From positions 8,607-56,497 of the forward strand of contig NZ_PPHG01000068.1 of assembly GCF_002904295.1 (NCBI RefSeq): a stretch of DNA of 47,891 nucleotides, read 5' to 3'. The position numbers and the translations under genes are program-made. This stretch comes from Amycolatopsis sp. CA-128772. GTDB taxonomy: Bacteria > Actinomycetota > Actinomycetes > Mycobacteriales > Pseudonocardiaceae. A model generated the notes under the pieces. It saw nothing but the letters and a program-made list of their open reading frames with translations, had not been told where the DNA came from and ran no database searches. Below are positions 8,460-16,505 of the stretch, one piece after another (the stretch's first letter is position 1; every line of letters starts with the position of its first letter).

Positions 8460-9251
8460 ATGGCGCCGCGATCGACCGTGGACGTCGAGTTCGCCGTCCG
8501 CGTCACCGAACCCGGGCCCGCGGCGATCTCGGTCGCCGCGGCGCACGCCGACACCGAAGAGCTCCGCGTGTCCTGGCACGGCGACAGCCGGCCCGTCGAA
8601 TTCGAGCACGGCACCCGGGCCGAGGTCTTCGACCTGCCCGCCGGCGAACACCGCGTCACCTACCACGCCGAACGCGCGCTGACCGAACCCGAACCCGAGC
8701 CGGTCACCCTCGCCGACGTCGCCGTGTTCACGCGGCCGAGCCGGTACTGCCCGTCGGACCGGCTCGCCGGGCTCGTCCCGCCCGGGCTGCTCAAGCTCAA
8801 GGGCGCGGAAAAGCAGGTCCCCGCCATCGTGCGGCACGTCCACGACCGGCTGTCCTATGTGGCCGGTGCCAGCCGGCCCACCGACGACGCCGTCGACACG
8901 CTGGTCGTGGGCGAAGGCGTCTGCCGCGACTTCGCGCACGTCTGCATCGCCCTGTGCCGGTTCCTCGACATCCCCGCCCGCTACACCGGCGTCTACGCGC
9001 CGGGGCTCGCGCCGATGGACTTCCACGCCGTCTTCGAGGCCGCCGTCGACGGCCACTGGTACGTCTTCGACGCCACCCGCCTCGCGCCGCGGCAGACCAT
9101 GCTCCGGATCGCCACCGGCCGCGACGCCGCCGACACCGCGTTCCTCGCCACCCTCGGCTGCGAACTCGACTTCCTGGGCAGCACCGTCTTCGCCACGACG
9201 GACGCCGCGCTGCCCGCCGACGACGGGTCCGGATTGGTCGTTCTGGGCTGA
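8460..9251 (+). CDS. Transglutaminase-like domain protein
   Basis: A 263-aa cytoplasmic protein with an N-terminal beta-rich segment (residues 1-100) and a transglutaminase/protease-like core. The catalytic triad is visible: Cys155 (GEGVCRDFAH), His189 (MDFHAVFEA) and Asp204 (YVFDATR). Bacterial members usually act as proteases or amidases, not as cross-linkers. No signal peptide. It starts with the ATG at 8460. The next gene follows 49 bp later on the same strand. Confidence 0.85.
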   Translation: MAPRSTVDVEFAVRVTEPGPAAISVAAAHADTEELRVSWHGDSRPVEFEHGTRAEVFDLPAGEHRVTYHAERALTEPEPEPVTLADVAVFTRPSRYCPSDRLAGLVPPGLLKLKGAEKQVPAIVRHVHDRLSYVAGASRPTDDAVDTLVVGEGVCRDFAHVCIALCRFLDIPARYTGVYAPGLAPMDFHAVFEAAVDGHWYVFDATRLAPRQTMLRIATGRDAADTAFLATLGCELDFLGSTVFATTDAALPADDGSGLVVLG

Positions 9252-9300
9252 TCCGCGTGTTGCCTGAGCGAAGACGGCCGCGGCTGGGTAGACAGACTCC

Positions 9301-10320
9301 GTGAAGAGTTCCCCCAAGGCGCCGAGTCCCTGGGCCCGGGCACGTGCCCGGTACCGGTGGCTGGACCACATCGCCCGCGCGACCAACCGCTACATCGACT
9401 CGGGCGGCTACCACTACGTCGCCTCGATCACCTACTTCAGCCTGCTGTCGCTGGTGCCGCTGCTGATGGTCGCCTCGTCGGTCGGCGGGTTCGTGCTGGC
9501 CACCCAGCCGCACCTGCTCGACACGCTGGTCGCCGCCATCGTCAAGACGTTGCCCGGCGGGCTCGGCGGCAAGGCCACCGACCTGCTGACCGGCTTCGTG
9601 AAGCAGCGGACCAGCGTCGGCGTGGTCGGCCTGGCCATCGGCCTCTACTCCGGCTGGAACTGGATGAACGCGCTGCGGGACTCGCTGACGGCGCTGTGGG
9701 GGCAGAACCGGTCGGACCAGTCGCTGCTGCGGCTGGTCCTCGTCGACCTGCTCGCGCTGCTCGGCCTGAGCGCGGCGCTGCTGGTGTCGTTCACGCTCAC
9801 CATCTCCGGCACCGCGCTCGGCAGCTACCTGCTCCGGCTCGCCGGCCTCGACGACACGAGCTGGGGGCACCAGCTCGTGTCCGCGTCCTCGGTGCCGCTG
9901 TCGCTGGCCGCCGACTGGCTGGTGTTCCTGTGGGTGCTGACCCGGCTGCCGCGGCAGAAGGTCGGCGTGCGCAGCGCGGTCCGCGGCGCGGTCGCCCTCG
10001 CCATCGGGTTCGAGGCGCTGAAGCTGGCCGGCGGGTTCTACCTGCGGCTCATCAGCGACTCGCCGACCGGGATCGCGTTCGGGTCGATCATCGGCCTGAT
10101 CTTCTTCATCTCACTCGTCGCGCGGCTGCTCGTGTTCGTCACGGCGTGGACCGCGACCGGCTCCGACGCGCCCCCGAAGCCGGTCCAGCCGCCGGCGCCG
10201 GTGGTGCTCAAGCCGGTGGTCGTGGTGGACCCGCCGATGGCGGTGCCGGCCACGGTCGGCGTGGTCACCGGCGTGCTCGGCACCCTGCTCGCCCTCCGCC
10301 TGCGCCGCTCCCGCCGCTGA
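9301..10320 (+). CDS. YihY/BrkB family integral membrane protein
   Basis: A 339-aa inner-membrane protein of the YihY (formerly RNase BN/BrkB) family with about six membrane segments; the conserved YHYVASITYFSLLSLVPL segment lies near residue 38. The last 50 residues are proline-rich and end in a basic LRLRRSRR tail after a hydrophobic stretch. The function of the family is unsettled; the old RNase assignment is wrong for this family. A second member lies at 38020. Start is the GTG at 9301. It ends 66 bp before the convergent ltp3-like gene, with two palindromes between. Confidence 0.88.
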   Translation: MKSSPKAPSPWARARARYRWLDHIARATNRYIDSGGYHYVASITYFSLLSLVPLLMVASSVGGFVLATQPHLLDTLVAAIVKTLPGGLGGKATDLLTGFVKQRTSVGVVGLAIGLYSGWNWMNALRDSLTALWGQNRSDQSLLRLVLVDLLALLGLSAALLVSFTLTISGTALGSYLLRLAGLDDTSWGHQLVSASSVPLSLAADWLVFLWVLTRLPRQKVGVRSAVRGAVALAIGFEALKLAGGFYLRLISDSPTGIAFGSIIGLIFFISLVARLLVFVTAWTATGSDAPPKPVQPPAPVVLKPVVVVDPPMAVPATVGVVTGVLGTLLALRLRRSRR

Positions 10321-10327
10321 CCCGGCA

Positions 10328-10341
10328 CTTTCACGTGAAAG
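10328..10341. repeat. Palindrome CTTTCACGTGAAAG
   Basis: Perfect 14-bp palindrome, the bare core of the family also seen at 16452, 29962 and 34743. Here the flanks match on one side only. It lies 8 bp past the BrkB stop. Confidence 0.75.
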
Positions 10342-10360
10342 CTACGGTTTACGCCGCAAA

Positions 10361-10386
10361 GCGGCACTTTCACGGGAAAGTGCCGC
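10361..10386. terminator. Hairpin of the CTTTCACGTGAAAG family, convergent gene end
   Basis: Eleven-bp perfect arms GCGGCACTTTC (10361-10371) and GAAAGTGCCGC (10376-10386) around ACGG, the only copy with a mutated centre. It lies directly at the 3' end of the ltp3-like gene and serves the convergent pair; a bidirectional terminator role is inferred, as no U-tract is present. Confidence 0.6.
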
Positions 10387-11550
10387 TCAGGCGGGCTTCT
10401 CCGAGCCCACCAGCCACATCGAGAAGTACTGCGACCCGCCGCCGTAGGCGTGGCCGAGCGCGCGGCGCGCGCCGTCCACCTGGTAGTCGCCGGCCCGGCC
10501 CATGACCTGCTTCGCCGCTTCGGAGAACCGGAGCATGCCGGACGCGCCGATCGGATTGGACGAGAGCACCCCGCCGGAGGGGTTGCACGGCAGCCGGCCG
10601 CCGATCGCCGTCTCGCCCGCCTCGGTGACCTTCCAGCCCTCGCCTTCGGGCGCGAACCCCAGGTTCTCCAGCCACATCGGCTCGAACCACGAGAACGGCA
10701 CGTAGATCTCGGCGACGTCCACTTCGGACATCGGATCGGTGATGCCCGCCTCCGCCCACAGCGCGGCCGCGGCCTCGCGCCCGGCCCGCGGGTTGACCTG
10801 GTCGCGGCCGGCGAACGTGGTCGGCTCGGTGCGCATCGCCGTCGCGTGGACCCAGGCCGCACCGCCTTCGACGGCGTCCCCGGCGGCCTCGTCGCCGAGC
10901 ACCATCGCGCACGCGCCGTCCGAGGACGGGCACGTCTCGTCGTAGCGGATCGGGTCCCACAGCATCTGCGACGCCCGCACCGACTCCACGGTGATGTCCG
11001 GCTGCCGCAGGTGCGCGTACGGATTGAGGGCGCCGTTGCGCCGGTCCTTCGCCGCGACGATCGCGCCGACGTGCTCGGGCGCACCCGAACGGCGGATGTA
11101 GGACCGCACGTGCGGCGCGAAGTAGCCGCCTGCGCCGGCCCCGACCGGCATCTGGAACGGCGGCAGGATCGACAGGCCCCACATCGCGTTCGATTCCGAC
11201 TGCTTTTCGTAGGCCACGGTCAGCACGCGCCGGTGCACGCCGGCCTGGATGAGCGACGCCGCCACCAGCGCCGTCGAGCCGCCGACCGACCCGGCGGTGT
11301 GCACGCGCAGCAGGGGTTTGCCGGTCGCGCCGAGGGAGTCGGCGAGGAACAGCTCGGGCATCATCACGCCCTCGAACAGGTCCGGGGCCTTGCCGAGCAC
11401 GACGGCGTCGATGTCGGCCCACCCCACCTGGGCGTCGATCATGGCGCGGTCGATCGCCTCGCGCAGCAGTCCCGGCATCGAGACGTCCTGGCGCTTGGCG
11501 CGGTGGTGCGTCTGGCCGGTGCCGAGCACGGCGGTGAGCTGCTTGGTCAT
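10387..11550 (-). CDS. ltp3: Thiolase-like lipid-transfer protein, Ltp3-type
   Basis: A 387-aa thiolase-superfamily protein, third gene of the DUF35-ltp4-ltp3 operon, the order found as Rv3521-Rv3522-Rv3523 in M. tuberculosis. The position of the thiolase nucleophile reads TAGSVGGSTAL, without Cys, and the usual His-containing motif reads YVPFSWFEP, so classical thiolysis is unlikely. The NPSGG motif near the C-terminus is kept. Related Cys-less proteins with DUF35 partners (Ltp2/ChsH2) act as retro-aldolases in steroid side-chain removal; a similar activity here is inference. The ATG at 11550 overlaps the upstream stop by 4 nt. Confidence 0.85.
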   Translation of the reverse strand: MTKQLTAVLGTGQTHHRAKRQDVSMPGLLREAIDRAMIDAQVGWADIDAVVLGKAPDLFEGVMMPELFLADSLGATGKPLLRVHTAGSVGGSTALVAASLIQAGVHRRVLTVAYEKQSESNAMWGLSILPPFQMPVGAGAGGYFAPHVRSYIRRSGAPEHVGAIVAAKDRRNGALNPYAHLRQPDITVESVRASQMLWDPIRYDETCPSSDGACAMVLGDEAAGDAVEGGAAWVHATAMRTEPTTFAGRDQVNPRAGREAAAALWAEAGITDPMSEVDVAEIYVPFSWFEPMWLENLGFAPEGEGWKVTEAGETAIGGRLPCNPSGGVLSSNPIGASGMLRFSEAAKQVMGRAGDYQVDGARRALGHAYGGGSQYFSMWLVGSEKPA

Positions 11551-12560
11551 CGGGCCTCCAGCACGGTCACCAGGTTCTGTTGCAGGGCCGGGCCGCTCGT
11601 CGCGTGCGCCACGGCCTTGCGGGATTCGCCGCTGTGGATCCGGGCCGCCGCCTCGCCGATGCGGGCGAGACCGGCGGAGAACATCGGGTTCGCGGCGAGC
11701 GCGCCCCCGGACGGGTTGATCTTCACGCCGTCGCCGAGCCCGAGCGCGGACCGCAGGATCAGCTCCTGGTGCGTGAACGGCGCGTGCAGCTCGGCGAGGT
11801 CGGCGCCGTCGAGGTCGAGGGCCTTCGCGGCCGCCTCCGTGGACGGCGACCGCGTCAGGTTGCGGGCGCCGAGCACGGGGGAGTCGACGCGGTGCTCGAT
11901 CCCGGTGATCACCGCGGGCCGCTCGACGATGTCGCGGGCGCGTTCCACAGTGGACAGCACGATGACGGCGGCGCCGTCCGTGATCGGCGCGATGTCGTGC
12001 CGGCGCAGGGGATCCGCGAAGTACGGCGCGTCGAGCAGCTCGGCGACGTCCCGGCCCGAGCCGCGGGCGGCCACCTCGGCGAGGTCCTTTTCGGACCAGA
12101 GCCCGGCCTCCAGGCCGAGCCGGGCCTGGATCCCGGCGATCGACACCGAGTCCGGCCACAGCGGGGTGACGACGTACGGGTCTAGCTGCAGGGCGAGCAC
12201 CCGGCGCAGCTGCCCGGCGCTGGACTTGCCGAAGCCGTAGACGAGCGCGGTCTCGACCTCGCCCATCCTGATCTTCAGCCAGGCTTCGTAGAGCGCCCAG
12301 GCGGCGTCCATCTCGACGTGCGACTCGTGGATCGGCGGGAACGCACCGATCGCGTCGACCGCGGCGATGAACGAGAACGCCCGCCCGGCCAGGTAGTCCG
12401 ACGAGCCGGAGCACCAGAAGCCGATGTCCTGTTTGGACAGCCCGGTCTGCGCGAAGACCTCGGCGAAGATGGGGACGAGCATTTCCACGCCGTTGGTGGT
12501 GCCCTCGGTCTCGCGGACGTTGGGGGCCTTCGCGAAGCCCGCGATGGCGACGTCTGGCAT
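11547..12560 (-). CDS. ltp4: Thiolase-like lipid-transfer protein, Ltp4-type
   Basis: A 337-aa thiolase-fold protein between the DUF35 gene and the Ltp3-like gene. The nucleophile region reads SHVEMDAAWALY, without Cys; LHAPFTHQEL and INPSGGALAANP keep the fold-defining C-terminal motifs. It is shorter than true thiolases. It probably pairs with the Ltp3-like protein and the DUF35 protein in one complex acting on a steroid-derived CoA ester (inference from operon order and 4-nt overlap). One copy of the dispersed palindrome TCCACWGTGGA lies inside it at 11944 and encodes LSTVE. Confidence 0.83.
   Translation of the reverse strand: MPDVAIAGFAKAPNVRETEGTTNGVEMLVPIFAEVFAQTGLSKQDIGFWCSGSSDYLAGRAFSFIAAVDAIGAFPPIHESHVEMDAAWALYEAWLKIRMGEVETALVYGFGKSSAGQLRRVLALQLDPYVVTPLWPDSVSIAGIQARLGLEAGLWSEKDLAEVAARGSGRDVAELLDAPYFADPLRRHDIAPITDGAAVIVLSTVERARDIVERPAVITGIEHRVDSPVLGARNLTRSPSTEAAAKALDLDGADLAELHAPFTHQELILRSALGLGDGVKINPSGGALAANPMFSAGLARIGEAAARIHSGESRKAVAHATSGPALQQNLVTVLEAR
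11944..11954. repeat. Dispersed palindrome TCCACAGTGGA
   Basis: Inside the Ltp4-like gene; read on its strand as TCC ACT GTG GAA, with the rare ACT codon. Confidence 0.75.
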
Positions 12561-12567
12561 CAGGACC

Positions 12568-13545
12568 TCACAGGTGGTGGGCGAAGGTTTCGTAAGCCGC
12601 GTCCGGCTCACCGGTCGGCTCGAAGTGGCTGATGTTCTCCAGCGACGTCCACCACTCGTCGCGCGGCTTCCACGCGGCGCGCACCCGCATGCCCATCTTG
12701 ACGTCTTCGGCGGCGCAGCCGAGGACGAGGTGCAGGAAGGCGATGTCGGCGCCGTCGAGCAGGATGTACGCGGCGACGTACGGCGGCTTGAGCCGCTGGC
12801 CCAAGAACGGGACGTTGACGATGCAGAACGTCGTGACGATGCCGGTGTCGGGCAGTTCGACCTCGTCGGTGGTCGGCACGCCGTCGGTCGGGCACGCGCC
12901 GCGCGGCGGGATGTAGACCTTCTCGCAGGCCGGGCAGCGCTGGCCGACCATCTTGCCTTCGGCGAGCCCGCGCAGGTAGGTGCTCTCTTCGGGGGAGGCG
13001 GAGTGCAGGTACTTGAGGTGCACCGGCGTGATGACGACGCTGATCGGCGCGCCTTCTTCGCGCTCGGCGACCGGGGGAGCGGGCTCGGTGGGCGTGGTGT
13101 CCTCGGCGTCCACCGGCAGGAAGTAGGCGATGTCGCGGATGTGCCCGACGGTCTCCTCGGCCCAGCGGACCCGCACCCGCTGTCCACTGTGGATGTTCGA
13201 CGGCGAGCCGGCGTCCACGGCGTGCAGCATCGGGGTGTCGGCCCCGTCGAGCTTGACGAGCGCCCACGCGAACGGCCGGCTCAGCGGCTGCCCGTCCAGC
13301 GGCTCCGGGCACCACGACCAGGAGACAACGGTGCCCTCTTCGGCGACCGGCACGAACTCGCCGAGCTGTTCGGCGGTGACGGGGTCGTACTCGACGGGCG
13401 GGACGTGCACGCGCCCGTCGCTGCCCCGGATGCCTTCGATGCGGTGGTCACGCAGCGCGGTGACGAACCGGCCGAGGACGGGCCCGGTCGAGCGGGTGTA
13501 GTCGAAGCCGACGTTCAGCGGTGCCGCAAGCGGTGTCTCGGTCAC
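12568..13545 (-). CDS. DUF35 OB-fold protein with zinc ribbon (Rv3521-type)
   Basis: About 325 aa. Two tandem acyl-CoA-binding OB-fold segments are visible; the second is preceded by a rubredoxin-like zinc ribbon (QRCPACEKVY then GACPTDG). DUF35 proteins are partners of thiolase-like enzymes such as Ltp2, binding the CoA ester. First gene of the operon with Ltp4-like and Ltp3-like genes, 7 bp apart. The start is uncertain: GTG at 13545 leaves both KstR-like boxes upstream; GTG at 13590 would add 15 residues and put one box inside the gene. A TCCACWGTGGA copy lies at 13183. Confidence 0.85.
   Translation of the reverse strand: MTETPLAAPLNVGFDYTRSTGPVLGRFVTALRDHRIEGIRGSDGRVHVPPVEYDPVTAEQLGEFVPVAEEGTVVSWSWCPEPLDGQPLSRPFAWALVKLDGADTPMLHAVDAGSPSNIHSGQRVRVRWAEETVGHIRDIAYFLPVDAEDTTPTEPAPPVAEREEGAPISVVITPVHLKYLHSASPEESTYLRGLAEGKMVGQRCPACEKVYIPPRGACPTDGVPTTDEVELPDTGIVTTFCIVNVPFLGQRLKPPYVAAYILLDGADIAFLHLVLGCAAEDVKMGMRVRAAWKPRDEWWTSLENISHFEPTGEPDAAYETFAHHL
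13183..13193. repeat. Dispersed palindrome TCCACTGTGGA
   Basis: Inside the DUF35 gene; on its strand it is read ATC CAC AGT GGA, a different frame from most copies, with the rare AGT codon. Confidence 0.75.
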
Positions 13546-13554
13546 GTCCTTGAG

Positions 13555-13568
13555 TGAAACATGTTCTT
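13555..13568. promoter_or_regulatory. KstR-like operator box, proximal
   Basis: TGAAACATGTTCTT matches the KstR consensus TnnAACnnGTTnnA except for the last base. It is 10 bp upstream of the GTG at 13545. Confidence 0.55.
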
Positions 13569-13609
13569 GTTCTGCGGGCAAGTTCACCACAGGAGCCGTA
13601 GTTGTTTCA

Positions 13610-13623
13610 TGGAACGCGTTCTA
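13610..13623. promoter_or_regulatory. KstR operator box, distal
   Basis: TGGAACGCGTTCTA is an exact match to TnnAACnnGTTnnA, 20 bp upstream of the alternative start at 13590 and 65 bp upstream of 13545. It probably controls the DUF35-ltp4-ltp3 operon. Confidence 0.8.
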
Positions 13624-13813
13624 GTAAGTCGTACCAGCGCGACGCGGACCGAGCCGGCGGAGCGGGGTGGGGGGAAGCGTGGGTGCCTCGCGCTCGGAGG
13701 GCAACTGTAGTCATCATCGTGGGCTTGAGCGGCTTTCACTCGTTGTCCCTTTGGTGCGAACCGATCCTCGGGGACGGGGTCGGGATCGACATCCGTCAGC
13801 GGAAGGAGCGTCA

Positions 13814-13894
13814 ATGGGTGACAAGCAAATGAGTGATGATGTCGACGGTGTGTCGGGACCGGCCGCCTCGGTGCTCTGTGAAGGGCATCCGTGA
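13814..13894 (+). CDS. Possible 26-residue peptide, unrecognised
   Basis: A very short frame in the 373-bp gap between the DUF35 operon and echA19. It is preceded by a strong ribosome binding site, GGAAGGAG at 13800-13807, six bases before the ATG. The peptide is acidic at first (SDDVDG) and ends ASVLCEGHP with one Cys. No family is recognised and no modifying enzyme lies nearby. It could be a leader or a regulatory peptide, or chance. The rest of the gap holds the KstR box at 13610 and nothing else I can name. Confidence 0.3.
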   Translation: MGDKQMSDDVDGVSGPAASVLCEGHP

Positions 13895-13963
13895 CGTGTG
13901 TTGCCCGTCGGTGGGGCGCACTTGGCTCCATGACGCCGTTCGGCGGTCGCGAAAACGGCGAAC

Positions 13964-14752
13964 TCAACGACCTTCGAAGTCCGGCTTCCGCTTCTCCGAG
14001 AACGCCCGCGGCCCTTCCTTGGCGTCCTCCGAAGCGAACACCTCGATGCCGTACTGCGAGTCCAGCTTGAACGCCTCTTCCTCGTGCAGCCCCTCGGTGT
14101 CCCGGATCGTCCGCAGGATGGCCCGCACGGCCAGCGGCCCGTTCGCGTTGACGAGCGAAGCCAGTTCCAGAGCCTTCGCCAGCGCCGAACCGTCCGGGAC
14201 CACGTGCCCGATCAGGCCGATCGCCAACGCCTCCGAAGCGGACAAATGGCGTCCGGTCAGCAGGATGTCCGCCGCCACCGTGTACGGGATCTGGCGTGGC
14301 AGCCGGACCGCCGAGCCGCCCATCGGGAACAGGCCCCACCGCGCCTCCGACACGCCGAAGCGTGCCGAAGAGCCCGCCACCCGGATGTCCGTGCCCTGGA
14401 GGATCTCCGTCCCGCCCGCGATCGCCGGGCCCTCGACCGCCGCGATCAGCGGCTTCGTCAACCGGCGGCCCTTCAGGAGGCCGGGGATCCGCGAAGGGTC
14501 GAACTTGCCCGACGCGAACGACTCCGACGGCGAATTGCGGGACATCGACTTCAGGTCCGCACCCGCGCAGAACGCGCCGCCCGCGCCGGTCAGGACGCAG
14601 CTGCGGATCGAATCGTCCGCGTCGACGCGGTCCCAGGCGTCGACCATGATCGACATCATCTCGCCGGTGATCGCGTTGCGCGCCTCGGGCCGGTTCATCG
14701 TGACGACGAGGGTCTGGCCCTCCTGTGTCACCAGCGCGTGCGGTTCACCCAC
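13964..14752 (-). CDS. echA19: Enoyl-CoA hydratase EchA19-type
   Basis: A 262-aa crotonase. The oxyanion-hole segments are GAGGAFCAGADLK (near residue 60) and VEGPAIAGGTEI (near 105). The stretch MGGSAVRLPRQIPYTVA and the following LLTGRHLSASEA match M. tuberculosis EchA19, which hydrates cholesterol side-chain enoyl-CoA. It diverges from fadD19, as Rv3516 does from Rv3515c. The start is the GTG at 14752 preceded by AGGAGG six bases upstream; the longer upstream reading would run into the fadD19 promoter. One KstR-like box lies 39 bp upstream. Confidence 0.92.
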   Translation of the reverse strand: MGEPHALVTQEGQTLVVTMNRPEARNAITGEMMSIMVDAWDRVDADDSIRSCVLTGAGGAFCAGADLKSMSRNSPSESFASGKFDPSRIPGLLKGRRLTKPLIAAVEGPAIAGGTEILQGTDIRVAGSSARFGVSEARWGLFPMGGSAVRLPRQIPYTVAADILLTGRHLSASEALAIGLIGHVVPDGSALAKALELASLVNANGPLAVRAILRTIRDTEGLHEEEAFKLDSQYGIEVFASEDAKEGPRAFSEKRKPDFEGR

Positions 14753-14790
14753 GGAAGACCTCCTGAAGGAGCAGTGCCATTGCCCGGAAC

Positions 14791-14804
14791 GATAACATGT
14801 TCTA
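14791..14804. promoter_or_regulatory. KstR-like operator box between echA19 and fadD19
   Basis: GATAACATGTTCTA matches TnnAACnnGTTnnA at all positions but the first. One box serves both divergent genes, 39 bp from echA19 and 10 bp from fadD19. Confidence 0.7.
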
Positions 14805-14814
14805 CTTTGAGGGC

Positions 14815-16434
14815 GTGGCACTCAACATCGCGGATCTTCTGGAGCACGCCGTCGACGCCGTGCCGGAGCGCGTCGCGGTCGTGTGCGGCGACCGGCAGGT
14901 CACCTTCGCCGAACTGGATGCGCGGGCCAACCGGCTCGCCCACCACCTCGCCGCGCGCGGCGTGGGACGGGGCTCCCACATCGGGGTCTACTCCCGCAAC
15001 TCGATCGAGGCCCTGGAGGCGATGATCGCGGCGTACAAGCTGCGCGCCATCGCCGTCAACGTCAACTACCGGTACGTGCACGGCGAGCTCGTCTACCTCT
15101 TCAACGACGCCGAGCTCGTCGCCCTCGTGCACGAACGCAGCTACGCCGGCAAGGTCGCCGCCGTCCGGCCCGAGACGCCGAAACTGAAACACGTTGTCGT
15201 GATCGAAGACGGTAGCGACGGCGACTACGAGAGCTACGGCGGCGTCGACTACGAAGCCGCCCTCGAAGCGCAGAGCCCCGAGCGGGACTTCGGGGAGCGC
15301 AGCGGCGACGACCACTACATCCTCTACACCGGCGGCACCACGGGCTACCCGAAGGGCGTGCTCTGGCGGCAGGAGGACGTCTGGCGCGCGCTCGGCGGCG
15401 GGATCAACTTCGTCACCGGCGAGTACGTCCCGGACGAATGGACGCTCGCCGAGCAGGGCAAGGCCGGGAGCCTGAGCCGGCTGCCCGCCGCGCCGCTGAT
15501 CCACGGCGCCGCGCAGTGGGCCGCCTTCGGTGCGCTGTTCACCGGCAGCCCGGTGGTCTTCGTGCCCCACTTCGACGCCCACGAGATCTGGAAGGCCGTG
15601 CAGAAGCACAAGGTCCAGGTCCTCACGATCGTCGGCGACGCGATGGCCCGGCCGCTCATCGAGGCCTACCACGAGGGCGACTACGACGCTTCGTCGATCG
15701 TCGCGGTGTCCAGCCACGCCGCGCTGTTCTCGCAGACGGTGAAGCAGCAGTTCGTCGAGCTCGTGCCGCCCCACGCGCTGGTCACCGACGCGATCGGCGC
15801 GTCGGAGAGCGGCTTCACCGGGATCGGCGCGGTGGCCAAGGGGGCCGACCACAGCGCCGGCCCGCGGGTGACCTTCGGCCAGGACGCCGTCCTGCTCGAC
15901 GAAGACGGGAACATCGTCGAGAAGAAGCCCGGCGCGACCGGGCTGATCGGCCGCCGCGGGCACGTCCCGCTCGGCTACTACAACGACCCCGAGAAGAGCA
16001 AGAAGATCTTCGTCGAGGTCGACGGCGTCCGGTACGTCGTCCCGGGCGACTACGCCCGTTACGAAGACGACGGCACGGTCACCCTGCTCGGCCGCGGCTC
16101 GCAGTGCGTCAACACGGGTGGGGAAAAGGTCTACCCGGAAGAGGTCGAAGGCGCGCTCAAGTCGCACCCGGACGTCTTCGACGCCCTGGTCATCGGCGTC
16201 CCGGACGAGCGGCTCGGCCAGCGCGTCGCCGCCGTCGTGCAGCTGCGCGAAGGCGCCGAGGGCGACCTCGCCGCGCTCGAAGAGCACGTCCGCGGCCGGA
16301 TCGCCGGGTACAAGGTGCCGCGCACGGTGTGGCTGGCCGGCGAGATCGGCCGCTCGCCCAGCGGCAAGCCGGACTACCCGTGGGCCCAGCGCTACGCCGC
16401 CGAGCACGAACCGGCCGCGGCCCAGCCCGTCTGA
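14815..16434 (+). CDS. fadD19: Acyl-CoA synthetase FadD19 (steroid side chain)
   Basis: A 539-aa ANL-superfamily ligase that would form the CoA ester of the steroid C26 acid from ATP and CoA. The P-loop-like YTGGTTGYPKG lies near residue 172, GGEKVYPEEVE near 440 and the catalytic Lys region SPSGKPDY near 520. The N-terminus VALNIADLLEHAVDAVPER agrees with M. tuberculosis FadD19 and decides the GTG start at 14815, with GAGGG just upstream; the ATG at 14797 lies inside the KstR box. A 38-bp palindrome follows the gene. Confidence 0.93.
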   Translation: MALNIADLLEHAVDAVPERVAVVCGDRQVTFAELDARANRLAHHLAARGVGRGSHIGVYSRNSIEALEAMIAAYKLRAIAVNVNYRYVHGELVYLFNDAELVALVHERSYAGKVAAVRPETPKLKHVVVIEDGSDGDYESYGGVDYEAALEAQSPERDFGERSGDDHYILYTGGTTGYPKGVLWRQEDVWRALGGGINFVTGEYVPDEWTLAEQGKAGSLSRLPAAPLIHGAAQWAAFGALFTGSPVVFVPHFDAHEIWKAVQKHKVQVLTIVGDAMARPLIEAYHEGDYDASSIVAVSSHAALFSQTVKQQFVELVPPHALVTDAIGASESGFTGIGAVAKGADHSAGPRVTFGQDAVLLDEDGNIVEKKPGATGLIGRRGHVPLGYYNDPEKSKKIFVEVDGVRYVVPGDYARYEDDGTVTLLGRGSQCVNTGGEKVYPEEVEGALKSHPDVFDALVIGVPDERLGQRVAAVVQLREGAEGDLAALEEHVRGRIAGYKVPRTVWLAGEIGRSPSGKPDYPWAQRYAAEHEPAAAQPV

Positions 16435-16451
16435 GCCCGCTGGCTACTGAT

Positions 16452-16489
16452 CCGGAAGCGGCACTTTCACGTGAAAGTGCCGCTTCCGG
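16452..16489. terminator. 38-bp perfect palindrome with CTTTCACGTGAAAG core
   Basis: Nineteen-bp arms, centre at 16470/16471, between fadD19 and the next co-directional gene. The core CACTTTCACGTGAAAGTG is shared with 29962 and 34743; the outer CCGGAAG/CTTCCGG pair is private to this copy. In RNA it would form a strong hairpin ending 16 nt before the next GTG, overlapping the start of its ribosome binding region. Confidence 0.75.
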
Positions 16490-16505
16490 GAGGAGGGAAG
16501 ACACC

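Noticed and set aside
16452..16489. True parS site
   Set aside because: The core agrees but the outer G/C of GTTTCACGTGAAAC is reversed, and the copies sit at gene ends with long stems; no parAB genes are in the window.
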